This document shows, one piece after another, positions 1 to 7,568 of a DNA stretch of 43,923 bases (its first letter is position 1; each line of letters starts with the position of its first letter). The notes under the pieces were generated by a model that saw nothing but the letters and a program-made list of their open reading frames with translations, ran no database searches and was not told the DNA's origin. The DNA is from Lachnospiraceae bacterium (GTDB lineage Bacteria > Bacillota > Clostridia > Lachnospirales > Lachnospiraceae). Location: contig JAUNCZ010000026.1 in NCBI GenBank assembly GCA_030526405.1, positions 1 through 43,923 on the forward strand, read 5' to 3'. Position numbers and translations under genes: made by a program.

Positions 1-206
1 CTGATTCTGGGCAACGATTTTCTGGATTTTTTCCTTTTCCGTTGCCATGGTTGGCCGGATCTCTAATTCTTGGCAACGATTTCCTGGATTTCTTCCTTTT
101 TCGTTGCCATGGTTGGCCAGATCTCTGATTCTGGGCAACGATTTCAAGGATTTCTTCCTTTTTCGTTGCCACGGGTTGCCGGATCGCTAATTCCGGGCAA
201 CGGAAT
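1..206. repeat. Tandem array of a 62-bp unit with inverted arms
   Basis: Three full copies begin at 1, 63 and 125, and a partial fourth begins at 187, so the period is exactly 62 bp. Each unit contains the arms GGCAACG and CGTTGCC separated by about 24 nt, so each transcript copy could fold into a hairpin. The array is cut by the window edge and may extend to the left. No ORF of note runs through it. Function is unknown. Confidence 0.85.
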
Positions 207-275
207 TGTAAAAAAGCAAGATTTCCGATGTAAAGAATAGCGTTTAGTTTTTCAGCCAGATAAAACCCAAATAAT

Positions 276-377
276 TGTTATCTAATATAATTTATTATCC
301 AGTATTATTGGTTATCTATTATTATTTGTTATCTAGTGTAATTTGTAGTCTAGAATAATTTGTTATCTAATATAGTT
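276..377. repeat. Six in-register 17-bp tandem repeats upstream of an ABC operon
   Basis: Six consecutive 17-bp units start at 276, 293, 310, 327, 344 and 361, with a consensus close to TGTTATCTAATATAATT. They end 28 bp before the start codon of the ABC ATPase gene. The stretch is very AT-rich, so it could also contain the promoter. A direct-repeat array placed here resembles a binding array for a regulator, but no regulator gene is adjacent. I infer a regulatory role. Confidence 0.8.
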
Positions 378-405
378 TAAATATAAAAAAGTTGAGGTAC
401 ACACC

Positions 406-1383
406 ATGGAAGCTATCAAAATAAAAAAGCTGACAAAACGATATGGCAAGTTTCGAGGCATCGACAAGCTGGATCTCACCGTTAATAAAGGTGAGTTTTT
501 CGGTTTTATTGGTCCAAACGGTGCAGGCAAATCTACCACCATCCGTACCCTCCTGGGATTGATTTCCCCCACCAGCGGAGGCGCTGAGATTCTTGGGATG
601 GATATTGTGAAAAACAAAGAGAAAATCCTGGCAAAGACAGGGTATCTCCCTTCTGAGGCGATATTCTATCCGGAGATGCGTGTAAAGGAGTTGCTGAAAT
701 TCTCAGCTGATCTTCGGAGAAAAAACTGTAAGAAAGAAACTGCAAGACTCTGTGAACGTCTGCAGCTGGATACCTCAAGAAAAATCAGTGAGCTGTCCTT
801 CGGAAACAGAAAAAAAGTGGGAATTGTCTGTGCTCTGCAACATGATCCTGAAATCATCATTCTGGATGAACCCACCAGCGGTCTGGATCCACTGATGCAG
901 AAAGAATTCTTCAGTATCCTTCGGGAAAAGAATCAGGCAGGAGCCACCATTTTCATGAGCAGTCACATTCTATCTGAAATTCAGAACAATTGTACAAGGG
1001 CTGCCATCATCCGCGAGGGTCGGATCATTGCCTGCGATACAGTGGAGGCACTTTCAAGATCCAGTGCCCGTCGTGTGGTGCTCCGTGGTGCCGCAAATCT
1101 GTGGGAACTTCCCGGTGTCCGTGATATTCAGGTCATTGAGCCCTTTGCAGATGACAAAAATGGACTACCGAATGAGAACACTGTCAGTTTTCTCTACAGT
1201 GGGGATATGAAGGAGCTTCTGAAAATCCTCACCGAGGGCGAAGTCCAGGATCTTTCCATCACTGAACCAGATCTCGAAGAAATTTTTATGCACTATTATG
1301 AAGAAGATCAGAAGGAGGATATCGGTTATGACAGCATTCATCCACTATCACGAAGAAGATCAGAAGGAGGATATCGGTTATGA
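406..1383 (+). CDS. ABC transporter ATP-binding protein (ABC-2 exporter type)
   Basis: This is the ATPase of a two-gene ABC exporter; it powers the permease encoded just downstream. The Walker A motif GPNGAGKST lies at residues 36-44, followed by a degenerate signature motif (LSFGN in place of LSGGQ), Walker B with IIILDEP, and an H-loop in SSHILSE. The first ~215 residues are the nucleotide-binding domain and the rest is the accessory C-terminal region usual in this family. The start is preceded by GAGGT at good spacing. The last residues are abnormal: a 52-bp duplication has changed the reading frame, so the protein ends in a sequence encoded by duplicated ribosome-site DNA. Without the duplication it would end about 14 nt inside the permease gene. 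The substrate cannot be told; export of a drug, bacteriocin or lipid would fit the family. Confidence 0.93.
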   Translation: MEAIKIKKLTKRYGKFRGIDKLDLTVNKGEFFGFIGPNGAGKSTTIRTLLGLISPTSGGAEILGMDIVKNKEKILAKTGYLPSEAIFYPEMRVKELLKFSADLRRKNCKKETARLCERLQLDTSRKISELSFGNRKKVGIVCALQHDPEIIILDEPTSGLDPLMQKEFFSILREKNQAGATIFMSSHILSEIQNNCTRAAIIREGRIIACDTVEALSRSSARRVVLRGAANLWELPGVRDIQVIEPFADDKNGLPNENTVSFLYSGDMKELLKILTEGEVQDLSITEPDLEEIFMHYYEEDQKEDIGYDSIHPLSRRRSEGGYRL

Positions 1384-1434
1384 CAGTATTCATCCACTAT
1401 CACGAAGAGCATCAGAAGGAGGATATCGGTTATG
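1279..1434 (+). repeat. 52-bp triplication copying the ribosome site and start of the permease gene
   Basis: Three copies of a 52-bp unit end at the ATG codons at 1328, 1380 and 1432. Each contains AGAAGGAGGATATCGGTT followed by ATG ACA. Only the third ATG opens the permease frame. The first two open frames of 35 and 22 codons. Because 52 is not a multiple of three, the upstream ATPase frame is shifted and ends at 1383. Confidence 0.9.
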
Positions 1435-2217
1435 ACAATCTTTAAGCATGAAATAAGGAAAGCCCGTATTCCCTGGCTGATCTGGACTGCTTCCATCAGC
1501 TTTATGGTGGTGATCTGTATTCTGATGTATCCCCAGATGGAGTCAGAAATGGATGCCATGGGAAATATGTTTGCATCTATGGGAAGCTTTTCGGCAGCAT
1601 TTGGCATGGATAAGCTGAATTTTGGCTCTTTCCTGGGCTTCTATTCCGTGGAATGCGGAAATATTCTTGGCCTTGGTGGAGCATTTTTCGCCTGTCTTGT
1701 GGGGGCGGCTGCCCTGTCTAAAGAGGAGAAGGATAAAACCGCAGAATTTCTGCTTACCCATCCTGTTTCCCGCAGCACGGTGATCACAGAAAAGCTGGAC
1801 GCAGTGCTGGTTCAGGTTCTGGCACTGAATCTTGTGGTCTTTCTGCTGTCCCTGATCTGTACCAGAATTTCCTGTGGCCAGATTTACTGGCGGGAAATGC
1901 TGCTGATTCACGCAGCCTATCTGCTGCTGCTGGTGGAACTCTCCTGCGTCTGCTTCGGCATCTCCGCTTTCCTTAAAAACAGTAGCCTTGGCATTGGAAT
2001 GGGGCTGGCATGTATCCTGTATTTCCTGAATCTCATGGCCAACATGACCGATTCACTGAAATTCCTGAAATGGTTCACCCCTTTCTCCTACTGTGAAGGG
2101 TCCGATATCGTGATAAATATGAAACTGGACGGTGGTTATGTGTTGGTGGGACTGTTGTTCACCACAGCAGGAATCGCCGCTGCCTACTGGCACTATACAA
2201 AAAAGGATGTTCAGTAA
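1432..2217 (+). CDS. ABC transporter permease (ABC-2 family)
   Basis: This is the membrane half of the exporter, 261 residues with about six hydrophobic segments (near residues 15-35, 75-95, 125-145, 155-180, 185-205 and 235-252). It fits ABC-2 permeases that pair with a single ATPase of this type. The conserved stretch around SKEEKDKTAEFLLTHPVSR lies in the first cytoplasmic loop and is typical of the family. The start is the third of three duplicated ATG codons and has a perfect AGGAGG at 9 nt. It lies 48 bp after the ATPase stop. Substrate unknown. Confidence 0.9.
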   Translation: MTIFKHEIRKARIPWLIWTASISFMVVICILMYPQMESEMDAMGNMFASMGSFSAAFGMDKLNFGSFLGFYSVECGNILGLGGAFFACLVGAAALSKEEKDKTAEFLLTHPVSRSTVITEKLDAVLVQVLALNLVVFLLSLICTRISCGQIYWREMLLIHAAYLLLLVELSCVCFGISAFLKNSSLGIGMGLACILYFLNLMANMTDSLKFLKWFTPFSYCEGSDIVINMKLDGGYVLVGLLFTTAGIAAAYWHYTKKDVQ

Positions 2218-2290
2218 ACAATCTTTCACCATTGATGAGAAGAATGTCCAGTAAGTAATCTGTTCCAATCAATCTGCAGCATGTAAAAGA

Positions 2291-2339
2291 AATGGGAGTG
2301 CAAAAACATGAATTTGTTTTTCCACCCCCATTATATTTT
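2291..2339 (+). terminator. Terminator of the ABC operon
   Basis: A long imperfect stem pairs AATGGG and CAAAAAC with TGTTTTT and CCCATT, followed by ATATTTT. It lies 74 bp after the permease stop. Confidence 0.6.
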
Positions 2340-2463
2340 ACGCAGGCAACGAGCCAAAGTCTGTGCTTGCATGAGACCTTGGCGACTGCCGTGATAACTC
2401 GAGAAACTCGCAAAGCGTGTTTCTCATAGTTACGCGAGCAACGAGCCAAAGTCCGTGCGTGCA
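2337..2463 (+). repeat. Dispersed ~96-bp repeat, copy 1, plus a partial extra copy
   Basis: The segment 2337-2433 matches the reverse complement of 7418-7513 at roughly 90 percent by eye. The first ~30 nt (GCAACGAGCCAAAGTC core) recur immediately afterwards at 2433-2463. An internal inverted repeat GAGAAAC/GTTTCTC would form a hairpin. The rest of the 2218-2579 gap shows no gene. Confidence 0.8.
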
Positions 2464-2579
2464 GAACACCATGGTTTGTTGCAAGTCTGATACAGTTCCA
2501 TCCTGTTATCCTGTCATTCTCTCATTCAGGCAACTTGTCATCTATTCATTCTGTCATCCGAAGCCGGATTTGCCAGATT

Positions 2580-4028
2580 TTACGCCATCTCAACGCCAAA
2601 TCTGTCCTTCAGCTCCTGAACCTTAGCAAAGTATACCTCGTTCTTTCTCTGCTCGGTCATCTGCTGAACAATCTGGGCTTTCACTTCCTCAAATGGCTTC
2701 TCACCAGCCTCTTTCTTCGCTTCAACTTTGATAAGATGGTAGCCGAAGTTTGTCTTAACAGGCTCAGTCACCTCACCAACAGGTGCTGCAAATGCCGCCT
2801 CATCAAACTCTTTTACCATCTGTCCATGCTCAAAGAAGCCAAGATCTCCGCCCTCCTCTTTAGATGGGCAGGTAGAATTCTCTTTTGCAGCGTCCTCGAA
2901 GGAGATTTCTCCTGCAAGAATTCTGTTTCTGATCTCCTGAGCACTCTCCAGAGTATCCACCAGAATGTGTTTTGCACGAACCTGCTCATTGATTCTGTAA
3001 GCAGAGATAGTTACATCATAGTATTTTTTTGCCTCCTCATCAGTGATCGCAACGCTGTCAAACAGCTTCTGGATCATCTGCTGAGCCAGCATCTGCTCCT
3101 CATAATCATTCATGGCTCTGAAGAAGGACTCTTCTTTGTCCTTACCCTTCTCTCTGGAAGCCAGAGTCATCACCATGTAAGCAGTTTTCTGGTCACGAAC
3201 ACCATTTCTTCCCTCCTCTGTGGCAAGAAACTCCTGGTGCTGTGGAGGATACATAGCGATCAGACGGTCGATGGCAGCCTCATCAATGTCCTGAGGACCA
3301 TATTTCTCAGTCAGAGCAGCGATACGATCCAGAAGTGCCTGATTCTGTTTCTGCTGAGACAGTCCCTGACGGATCTGTGCCTCAACCTCCTCAAAAGGAG
3401 TGTAGCCAGGCTCTTTTTTCTCAACCACCTTGATCAGATGATAACCAAACTGAGTTTTAACAGGCTCAGTCACCTCATTCAGTGCTGCCGCAAATGCTGC
3501 CTCATCGAACTCTGCAACCATCATTCCATGTCCGAAGAAGCCAAGTTCTCCGCCGTCAGCTGCTGAAGAACAGGTAGAATGCTCCTTTGCAGCGTCCTCG
3601 AAAGAAATCTCTCCTGTAAGGATCTTATTTCTGATCTCCTGGCACTGCTCCAGTGTATCCACCAGAATGTGACGTGCATTTACCTGCTCGTCAGTTTTGA
3701 AGTTCTCTTTGCAGTCTTCATAATATTTCTGAGCCTCTTCGTCAGATACAACAACCTCAGCAAAGGCATCTGTGATCTCCAGCTGAGCCAGATACTGCTC
3801 CTCGAAATCAGCTTTCATCATCTTAAACTCGTCAGAAAGAGCCTCCCCTGACTCCTTTGCATCCAGTGCCATTACGCAGTTTGCAATTTTCTGATTCAGG
3901 ATTCTCTCGCGACCCTCAGCAGTGGTAAGATATCTTCTCTGCTCCTCTGGGAAAGATGCAATTACGCGATCAATGTCTTCGTTAGTGATCAGCAGATCAC
4001 CAATCTTTGCAAGATATTCATTTGCCAT
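2580..4028 (-). CDS. Cytosolic peptidyl-prolyl isomerase with two parvulin domains
   Basis: This protein catalyses cis-trans isomerisation of prolyl bonds. It has 482 residues and is an internal duplication: each half has an N-terminal helical SurA/PrsA-like segment and a PpiC rotamase domain (about 115-205 and 349-440). Each domain carries HILVDTLE, ISFEDAAKE, a GG-LGFF turn and FGYHLIKV. The two halves are so alike that the duplication seems fairly recent. There is no signal peptide or lipobox, unlike PrsA, so the protein probably acts in the cytosol. The start has GGAG 10 nt upstream. The gene follows the 1062-residue secreted-protein gene on the same strand after 172 bp, so a shared transcript is possible. 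Confidence 0.92.
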   Translation of the reverse strand: MANEYLAKIGDLLITNEDIDRVIASFPEEQRRYLTTAEGRERILNQKIANCVMALDAKESGEALSDEFKMMKADFEEQYLAQLEITDAFAEVVVSDEEAQKYYEDCKENFKTDEQVNARHILVDTLEQCQEIRNKILTGEISFEDAAKEHSTCSSAADGGELGFFGHGMMVAEFDEAAFAAALNEVTEPVKTQFGYHLIKVVEKKEPGYTPFEEVEAQIRQGLSQQKQNQALLDRIAALTEKYGPQDIDEAAIDRLIAMYPPQHQEFLATEEGRNGVRDQKTAYMVMTLASREKGKDKEESFFRAMNDYEEQMLAQQMIQKLFDSVAITDEEAKKYYDVTISAYRINEQVRAKHILVDTLESAQEIRNRILAGEISFEDAAKENSTCPSKEEGGDLGFFEHGQMVKEFDEAAFAAPVGEVTEPVKTNFGYHLIKVEAKKEAGEKPFEEVKAQIVQQMTEQRKNEVYFAKVQELKDRFGVEMA

Positions 4029-4127
4029 TGGTTTATGTCTCCAATCTGTATAATTTTACTCACTATTAAGCCAGAAAAACGAAAAAATGTCAATGTCAGA
4101 CCACTTTCAAAAACACTACATGCACAT

Positions 4128-4190
4128 TTCTGCTGCAGGTAGCCACCAGACAACCGGCATAGTTCCTTTCCTGCTACAGGTAGCCAGGAA
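4128..4190. repeat. Short direct repeat between the isomerase and Bsp-repeat genes
   Basis: Two ~23-nt copies sharing the core CAGGTAGCCA occur at 4128-4150 and 4168-4190. The 172-bp gap otherwise shows no gene. Confidence 0.5.
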
Positions 4191-4200
4191 AACATGTGTT

Positions 4201-7200
4201 TCATGAAAGCACCGCAGTGGTGTGACCCACATAACCCATGATTCCATTGCTGTAGTTTGCATAAACGTGGATCTGACAGGTTCCCGTATGGTTCTTATGA
4301 TTTTTCTTATTAATCTCCACACTCCAGCTTCCGTCGCTGTTCTTCACTGCCTGATACCAGAAAATGTCACTCTGATCCGATGCTGACCACACCGGAACAC
4401 TCACTGCCGGGATATCCCAGTTGCTGTTTTTGACAGCAATAGTCAGCTGCAGCTTTCCATCACCCGCCACAGGATCCTTCACAGCGCAGACAGCCTCCGC
4501 AGCGCTGCTTACATCCAGCTTCTCAGCCTGAATGAATACATGTTTTCCATCCGTGGTCACTCCATAGAGATGCACAAAATAGGTACCCAGAGTTTTATGT
4601 TTTCGAATATCAACAGAGCCTTTGAAATCCTCCGTCACTCCCGGCTGCAGGCCTGCCCCGGAGCCGGACAGCGTGTACCACACAAGATCGTCCTGTCCCC
4701 CTTTCTCAGACCAGACGGCTGCCTCGATGCGTTTCAGAGCAACAGGAGAAGACAGCCCCTTCACCTGAATGGGGTATTTCACCCCCTCTGTGGAGGAACC
4801 CAATATGATTTCCTTCATGGAAATGGATGCCGTGAAGTCCGTATTTCCTAAGAAAACCAGCTTTCCGTTCACTTTGCCGTACACATGGCAGTTATATTTG
4901 CCAATTCCAAGATGATTTTTAATATTTCCTGACACCACATAACGCTCACCGGATCTGGCAACGGCTTCATACCAGCGGATATCCTCCTGCTTCTTTCCAC
5001 TCCAGATGGGAATCATAACAGAGGTCACCCTTCCCTCCCCGGTTCTGGGCCGGGTGATGGATACAGTGAAATCACCGGTGCTGTTGTTGTAGCTGCAGGA
5101 AATGTCATTTGGCACATAGTCCGGCTCCTCAGCTGTATAAGTGGTTTTTCCCATATAAATCAGCTTACCGGCATTGTCCTGTGCATACACATGGGAATAA
5201 AATGCTCCAAAATGCTTATAATTCTCCAGATTAATCTTCGCCTCTGCTGTTCCAGTCTCCGCATTGTAGACAGCAGACTCCCAACGAAGATCATCCTGAC
5301 CATTTTCAGCGCTCCAGGTGGGTATCAGAATATTTTTGATACCGCCAAACAAAGCCAGATTTCTGGCAGATACTGTAACTGTAGTCCCTTCCACCTTAGA
5401 AGTAACCTCTGTTTCCACCTTCGCAAAGCTATGTTTTGTATTACCGCAGAAGTTCATTTTCCCCGCTTTGTTGGTGCCGTACACATGAATCTGATAAGGG
5501 CCATAGCTGTTCCCGTGGTTTCCAGCAGAAAGATTCACATACCATGTGGCAGAATCCAGCTGTTTCGCAGTGTACCACTGAATATCTGCCTGTTTTGCAT
5601 CTGTCCACACGGGAATCTTAAGACCAGCCACACCATCCGGACAGGAAACACCGGAAACAAGAATACGGCAGGTGCCGGTGAGATCATTGATCCGGTCCAC
5701 GGTAACACTTTCCGCTGAAACATCCGCTGTTTCAGCAGGATCTCTGTCATTCCCCGCCACAAAGTCCGTTGTGCGAAGACAGATGGACTGGAATGGATCC
5801 ACCTTATACAGATGCAGGATAAATTTCCCTTTGTGCTTAAAATCCGACAGTCGCATGGTGGCAGTAAAGCTTCCGTCCGTCTGACGGCTCAGCTGGATCC
5901 ATTTCAGATCATCCTGGCCGTTTTCGTTGCTCCAGATGGCTGCCTTGTAGGTGGTTTTGGAATAATACTCCAGATCCGTCACAACAATGTCAAAATCAGT
6001 GGCATTTCCGTTACGATCCTTTACTGTAATCTCTGCATCGGCTTCATTTCCATAATTCACCTTTTCTGGCATGGCAAGGTCGGATGCATAACTGCTGTAG
6101 GATTCCGGAGCTGCAACTGAATTTCTTCCGTCAAAACGAAGCAGGGTATAGCCGGTATTGATGAGATTCTGGGCCTGCTTTGGGGTATAGATCACCGTTC
6201 TTGCCTTTGGCGGAGTCTGCTCACTGATCTCCACGGAAATCAGATTGCCTGCTGCATCGTACTCCATGCCGGTGATCATCTCAATATGAGCCCCGGCGCT
6301 GTTAAAACAGTCTCCCACCTGGGCATTGTAGATGGAATTGCCGGAAACCTTCGAAAACCGGGAGGATGTTGCGAAGGCCCAGGTAGTCATGCGGGGCAAT
6401 CCATAGCAATATGACGCAAAAGAACTGCAGTCATTGGCATAATAGGTGGAATTCATATCACCGTAACTGCCTCTGGCAGAATACATGGGACTGGCAGCAT
6501 TTGACACTGCACTAAGAAACGTATCAAAATCTGTGGTATTTGGCACCCAGGTACCACTGTATACCTGCTGTCCGTAAGGAATACCGTGGTAGGTTACCCC
6601 TGCCTGATACACCGTCAGCTGGTCAGTACTGCTGCTGAAGCCGTTCACGTTCCTGACAGGAGTCCAGTGGATATCCACCATCTGCCGGGCTCTTGCCACA
6701 ATATTGGTGACGCCAGAGGACATGACATATCTGCTCATAAAGGAAGAGGTATCCAGGATTAGCTCCACAAATGGCAGATAGTCCTCATGGCCGTATCCGG
6801 AAACAAGGGGATACATCTCCTGATCCCAGTTGGCCCAGAAGATATAATACGTCTCATTGGTGGTCTCATAATCAACTTCTGAGACCCATTCCACAGGAAT
6901 TTCCACCGCCTCAGAGCAATAATCCAGATATACAGAAAACGTATCCGGCATCTGCTGCTTCAATTCCTCCATGGAGGGCTTATATCCTGATCGTATGGTA
7001 CTGTCCGCCTGATCCATCACAGGAAATCCCGTAACAGTTCCGGGTGGCGGAATGATGATGGAGGCTTCTTCATCAGACTCCATAGCAATATCAGAAGAAG
7101 TGGCAACACCAGTATCATTGCCTGTATCAGTATCGTTAACTGAATCTGTATCACTGTCGGTAGCAGTATCATTAACTGAATCTGTATCCCCACAGATATC

Positions 7201-7389
7201 TGAATCAGTAACTGGATCAGTATCACTGCCGGTAGCACTCTCTGATCCTGAAAGGTCTTTCTCTTTTCCATTGAAATCATTCTGTTTCTCGGATACTTCT
7301 GATAATTCCAACACTTCAGCAGCCGGAACAGAGACACTGCAGAAAGCCAGAAGCATTGCCAGAATAACAGATACCGTTTTCTTCCTCAT
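4201..7389 (-). CDS. Secreted NlpC/P60-like protein with six GBS Bsp-like repeats
   Basis: This is a 1062-residue exported protein that probably acts on or binds the cell wall. A signal peptide covers residues 1-23 (MRKK, hydrophobic core, cleavage near PAA). An Asp/Ser/Thr-rich spacer built of TDSD-like repeats runs from about 50 to 100. An NlpC/P60-type amidase-like region spans about 250-420, with candidate catalytic Cys321 in NDCSSF and His368 in GAHIE. From about 450 to the end there are six GBS Bsp-like repeats, each with a (V/T)WS..GQDDL.W-type core and an HVYG-type end. There is no LPXTG motif or membrane anchor, so retention at the surface would have to use the repeats. The start has GGGGGA 6 nt upstream. 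Peptidoglycan cleavage is an inference from the Cys/His pair. Confidence 0.88.
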   Translation of the reverse strand: MRKKTVSVILAMLLAFCSVSVPAAEVLELSEVSEKQNDFNGKEKDLSGSESATGSDTDPVTDSDICGDTDSVNDTATDSDTDSVNDTDTGNDTGVATSSDIAMESDEEASIIIPPPGTVTGFPVMDQADSTIRSGYKPSMEELKQQMPDTFSVYLDYCSEAVEIPVEWVSEVDYETTNETYYIFWANWDQEMYPLVSGYGHEDYLPFVELILDTSSFMSRYVMSSGVTNIVARARQMVDIHWTPVRNVNGFSSSTDQLTVYQAGVTYHGIPYGQQVYSGTWVPNTTDFDTFLSAVSNAASPMYSARGSYGDMNSTYYANDCSSFASYCYGLPRMTTWAFATSSRFSKVSGNSIYNAQVGDCFNSAGAHIEMITGMEYDAAGNLISVEISEQTPPKARTVIYTPKQAQNLINTGYTLLRFDGRNSVAAPESYSSYASDLAMPEKVNYGNEADAEITVKDRNGNATDFDIVVTDLEYYSKTTYKAAIWSNENGQDDLKWIQLSRQTDGSFTATMRLSDFKHKGKFILHLYKVDPFQSICLRTTDFVAGNDRDPAETADVSAESVTVDRINDLTGTCRILVSGVSCPDGVAGLKIPVWTDAKQADIQWYTAKQLDSATWYVNLSAGNHGNSYGPYQIHVYGTNKAGKMNFCGNTKHSFAKVETEVTSKVEGTTVTVSARNLALFGGIKNILIPTWSAENGQDDLRWESAVYNAETGTAEAKINLENYKHFGAFYSHVYAQDNAGKLIYMGKTTYTAEEPDYVPNDISCSYNNSTGDFTVSITRPRTGEGRVTSVMIPIWSGKKQEDIRWYEAVARSGERYVVSGNIKNHLGIGKYNCHVYGKVNGKLVFLGNTDFTASISMKEIILGSSTEGVKYPIQVKGLSSPVALKRIEAAVWSEKGGQDDLVWYTLSGSGAGLQPGVTEDFKGSVDIRKHKTLGTYFVHLYGVTTDGKHVFIQAEKLDVSSAAEAVCAVKDPVAGDGKLQLTIAVKNSNWDIPAVSVPVWSASDQSDIFWYQAVKNSDGSWSVEINKKNHKNHTGTCQIHVYANYSNGIMGYVGHTTAVLS

Positions 7390-7417
7390 ATAGATTCCCC
7401 CTTAGATAAAAACAGAG

Positions 7418-7513
7418 ATAACTATGAGAAACACGCTTTGGGAGTTTCTCAAGTTATCGCGGCAGTCGCCAATGTCTCATGTAAGCACGGACTTTGGCTC
7501 GTTGCTTGCGTAA
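7418..7513 (-). repeat. Dispersed ~96-bp repeat, copy 2 (inverted relative to copy 1)
   Basis: The reverse complement matches 2337-2433, including the GCAACGAGCCAAAGTC core and the GAGAAAC/GTTTCTC hairpin. It lies in the 5' region of the Bsp-repeat gene and abuts the terminator of the next gene. The two copies are inverted and bracket about 5.1 kb. Confidence 0.85.
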
Positions 7514-7554
7514 AAAAGGCATCGGAAACACAAGAATCCCTTGTTTCCGATGCC
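7512..7554 (-). terminator. Terminator of the flavodoxin-fold gene
   Basis: A perfect 12-bp stem (GGCATCGGAAAC with GTTTCCGATGCC) is followed on the minus strand by six T residues, 15 bp after the stop of the gene at 7569. Confidence 0.85.
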
Positions 7555-7568
7555 AGCATACTGATCAT

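Noticed and set aside
1-206. CRISPR array
   Set aside because: The whole 62-bp unit repeats, so there are no distinct spacers and no cas genes.
2535-3566. 343-aa plus-strand ORF
   Set aside because: It is antisense to the double-parvulin gene and reads as a Leu/Ser/Cys-rich shadow with no domain.
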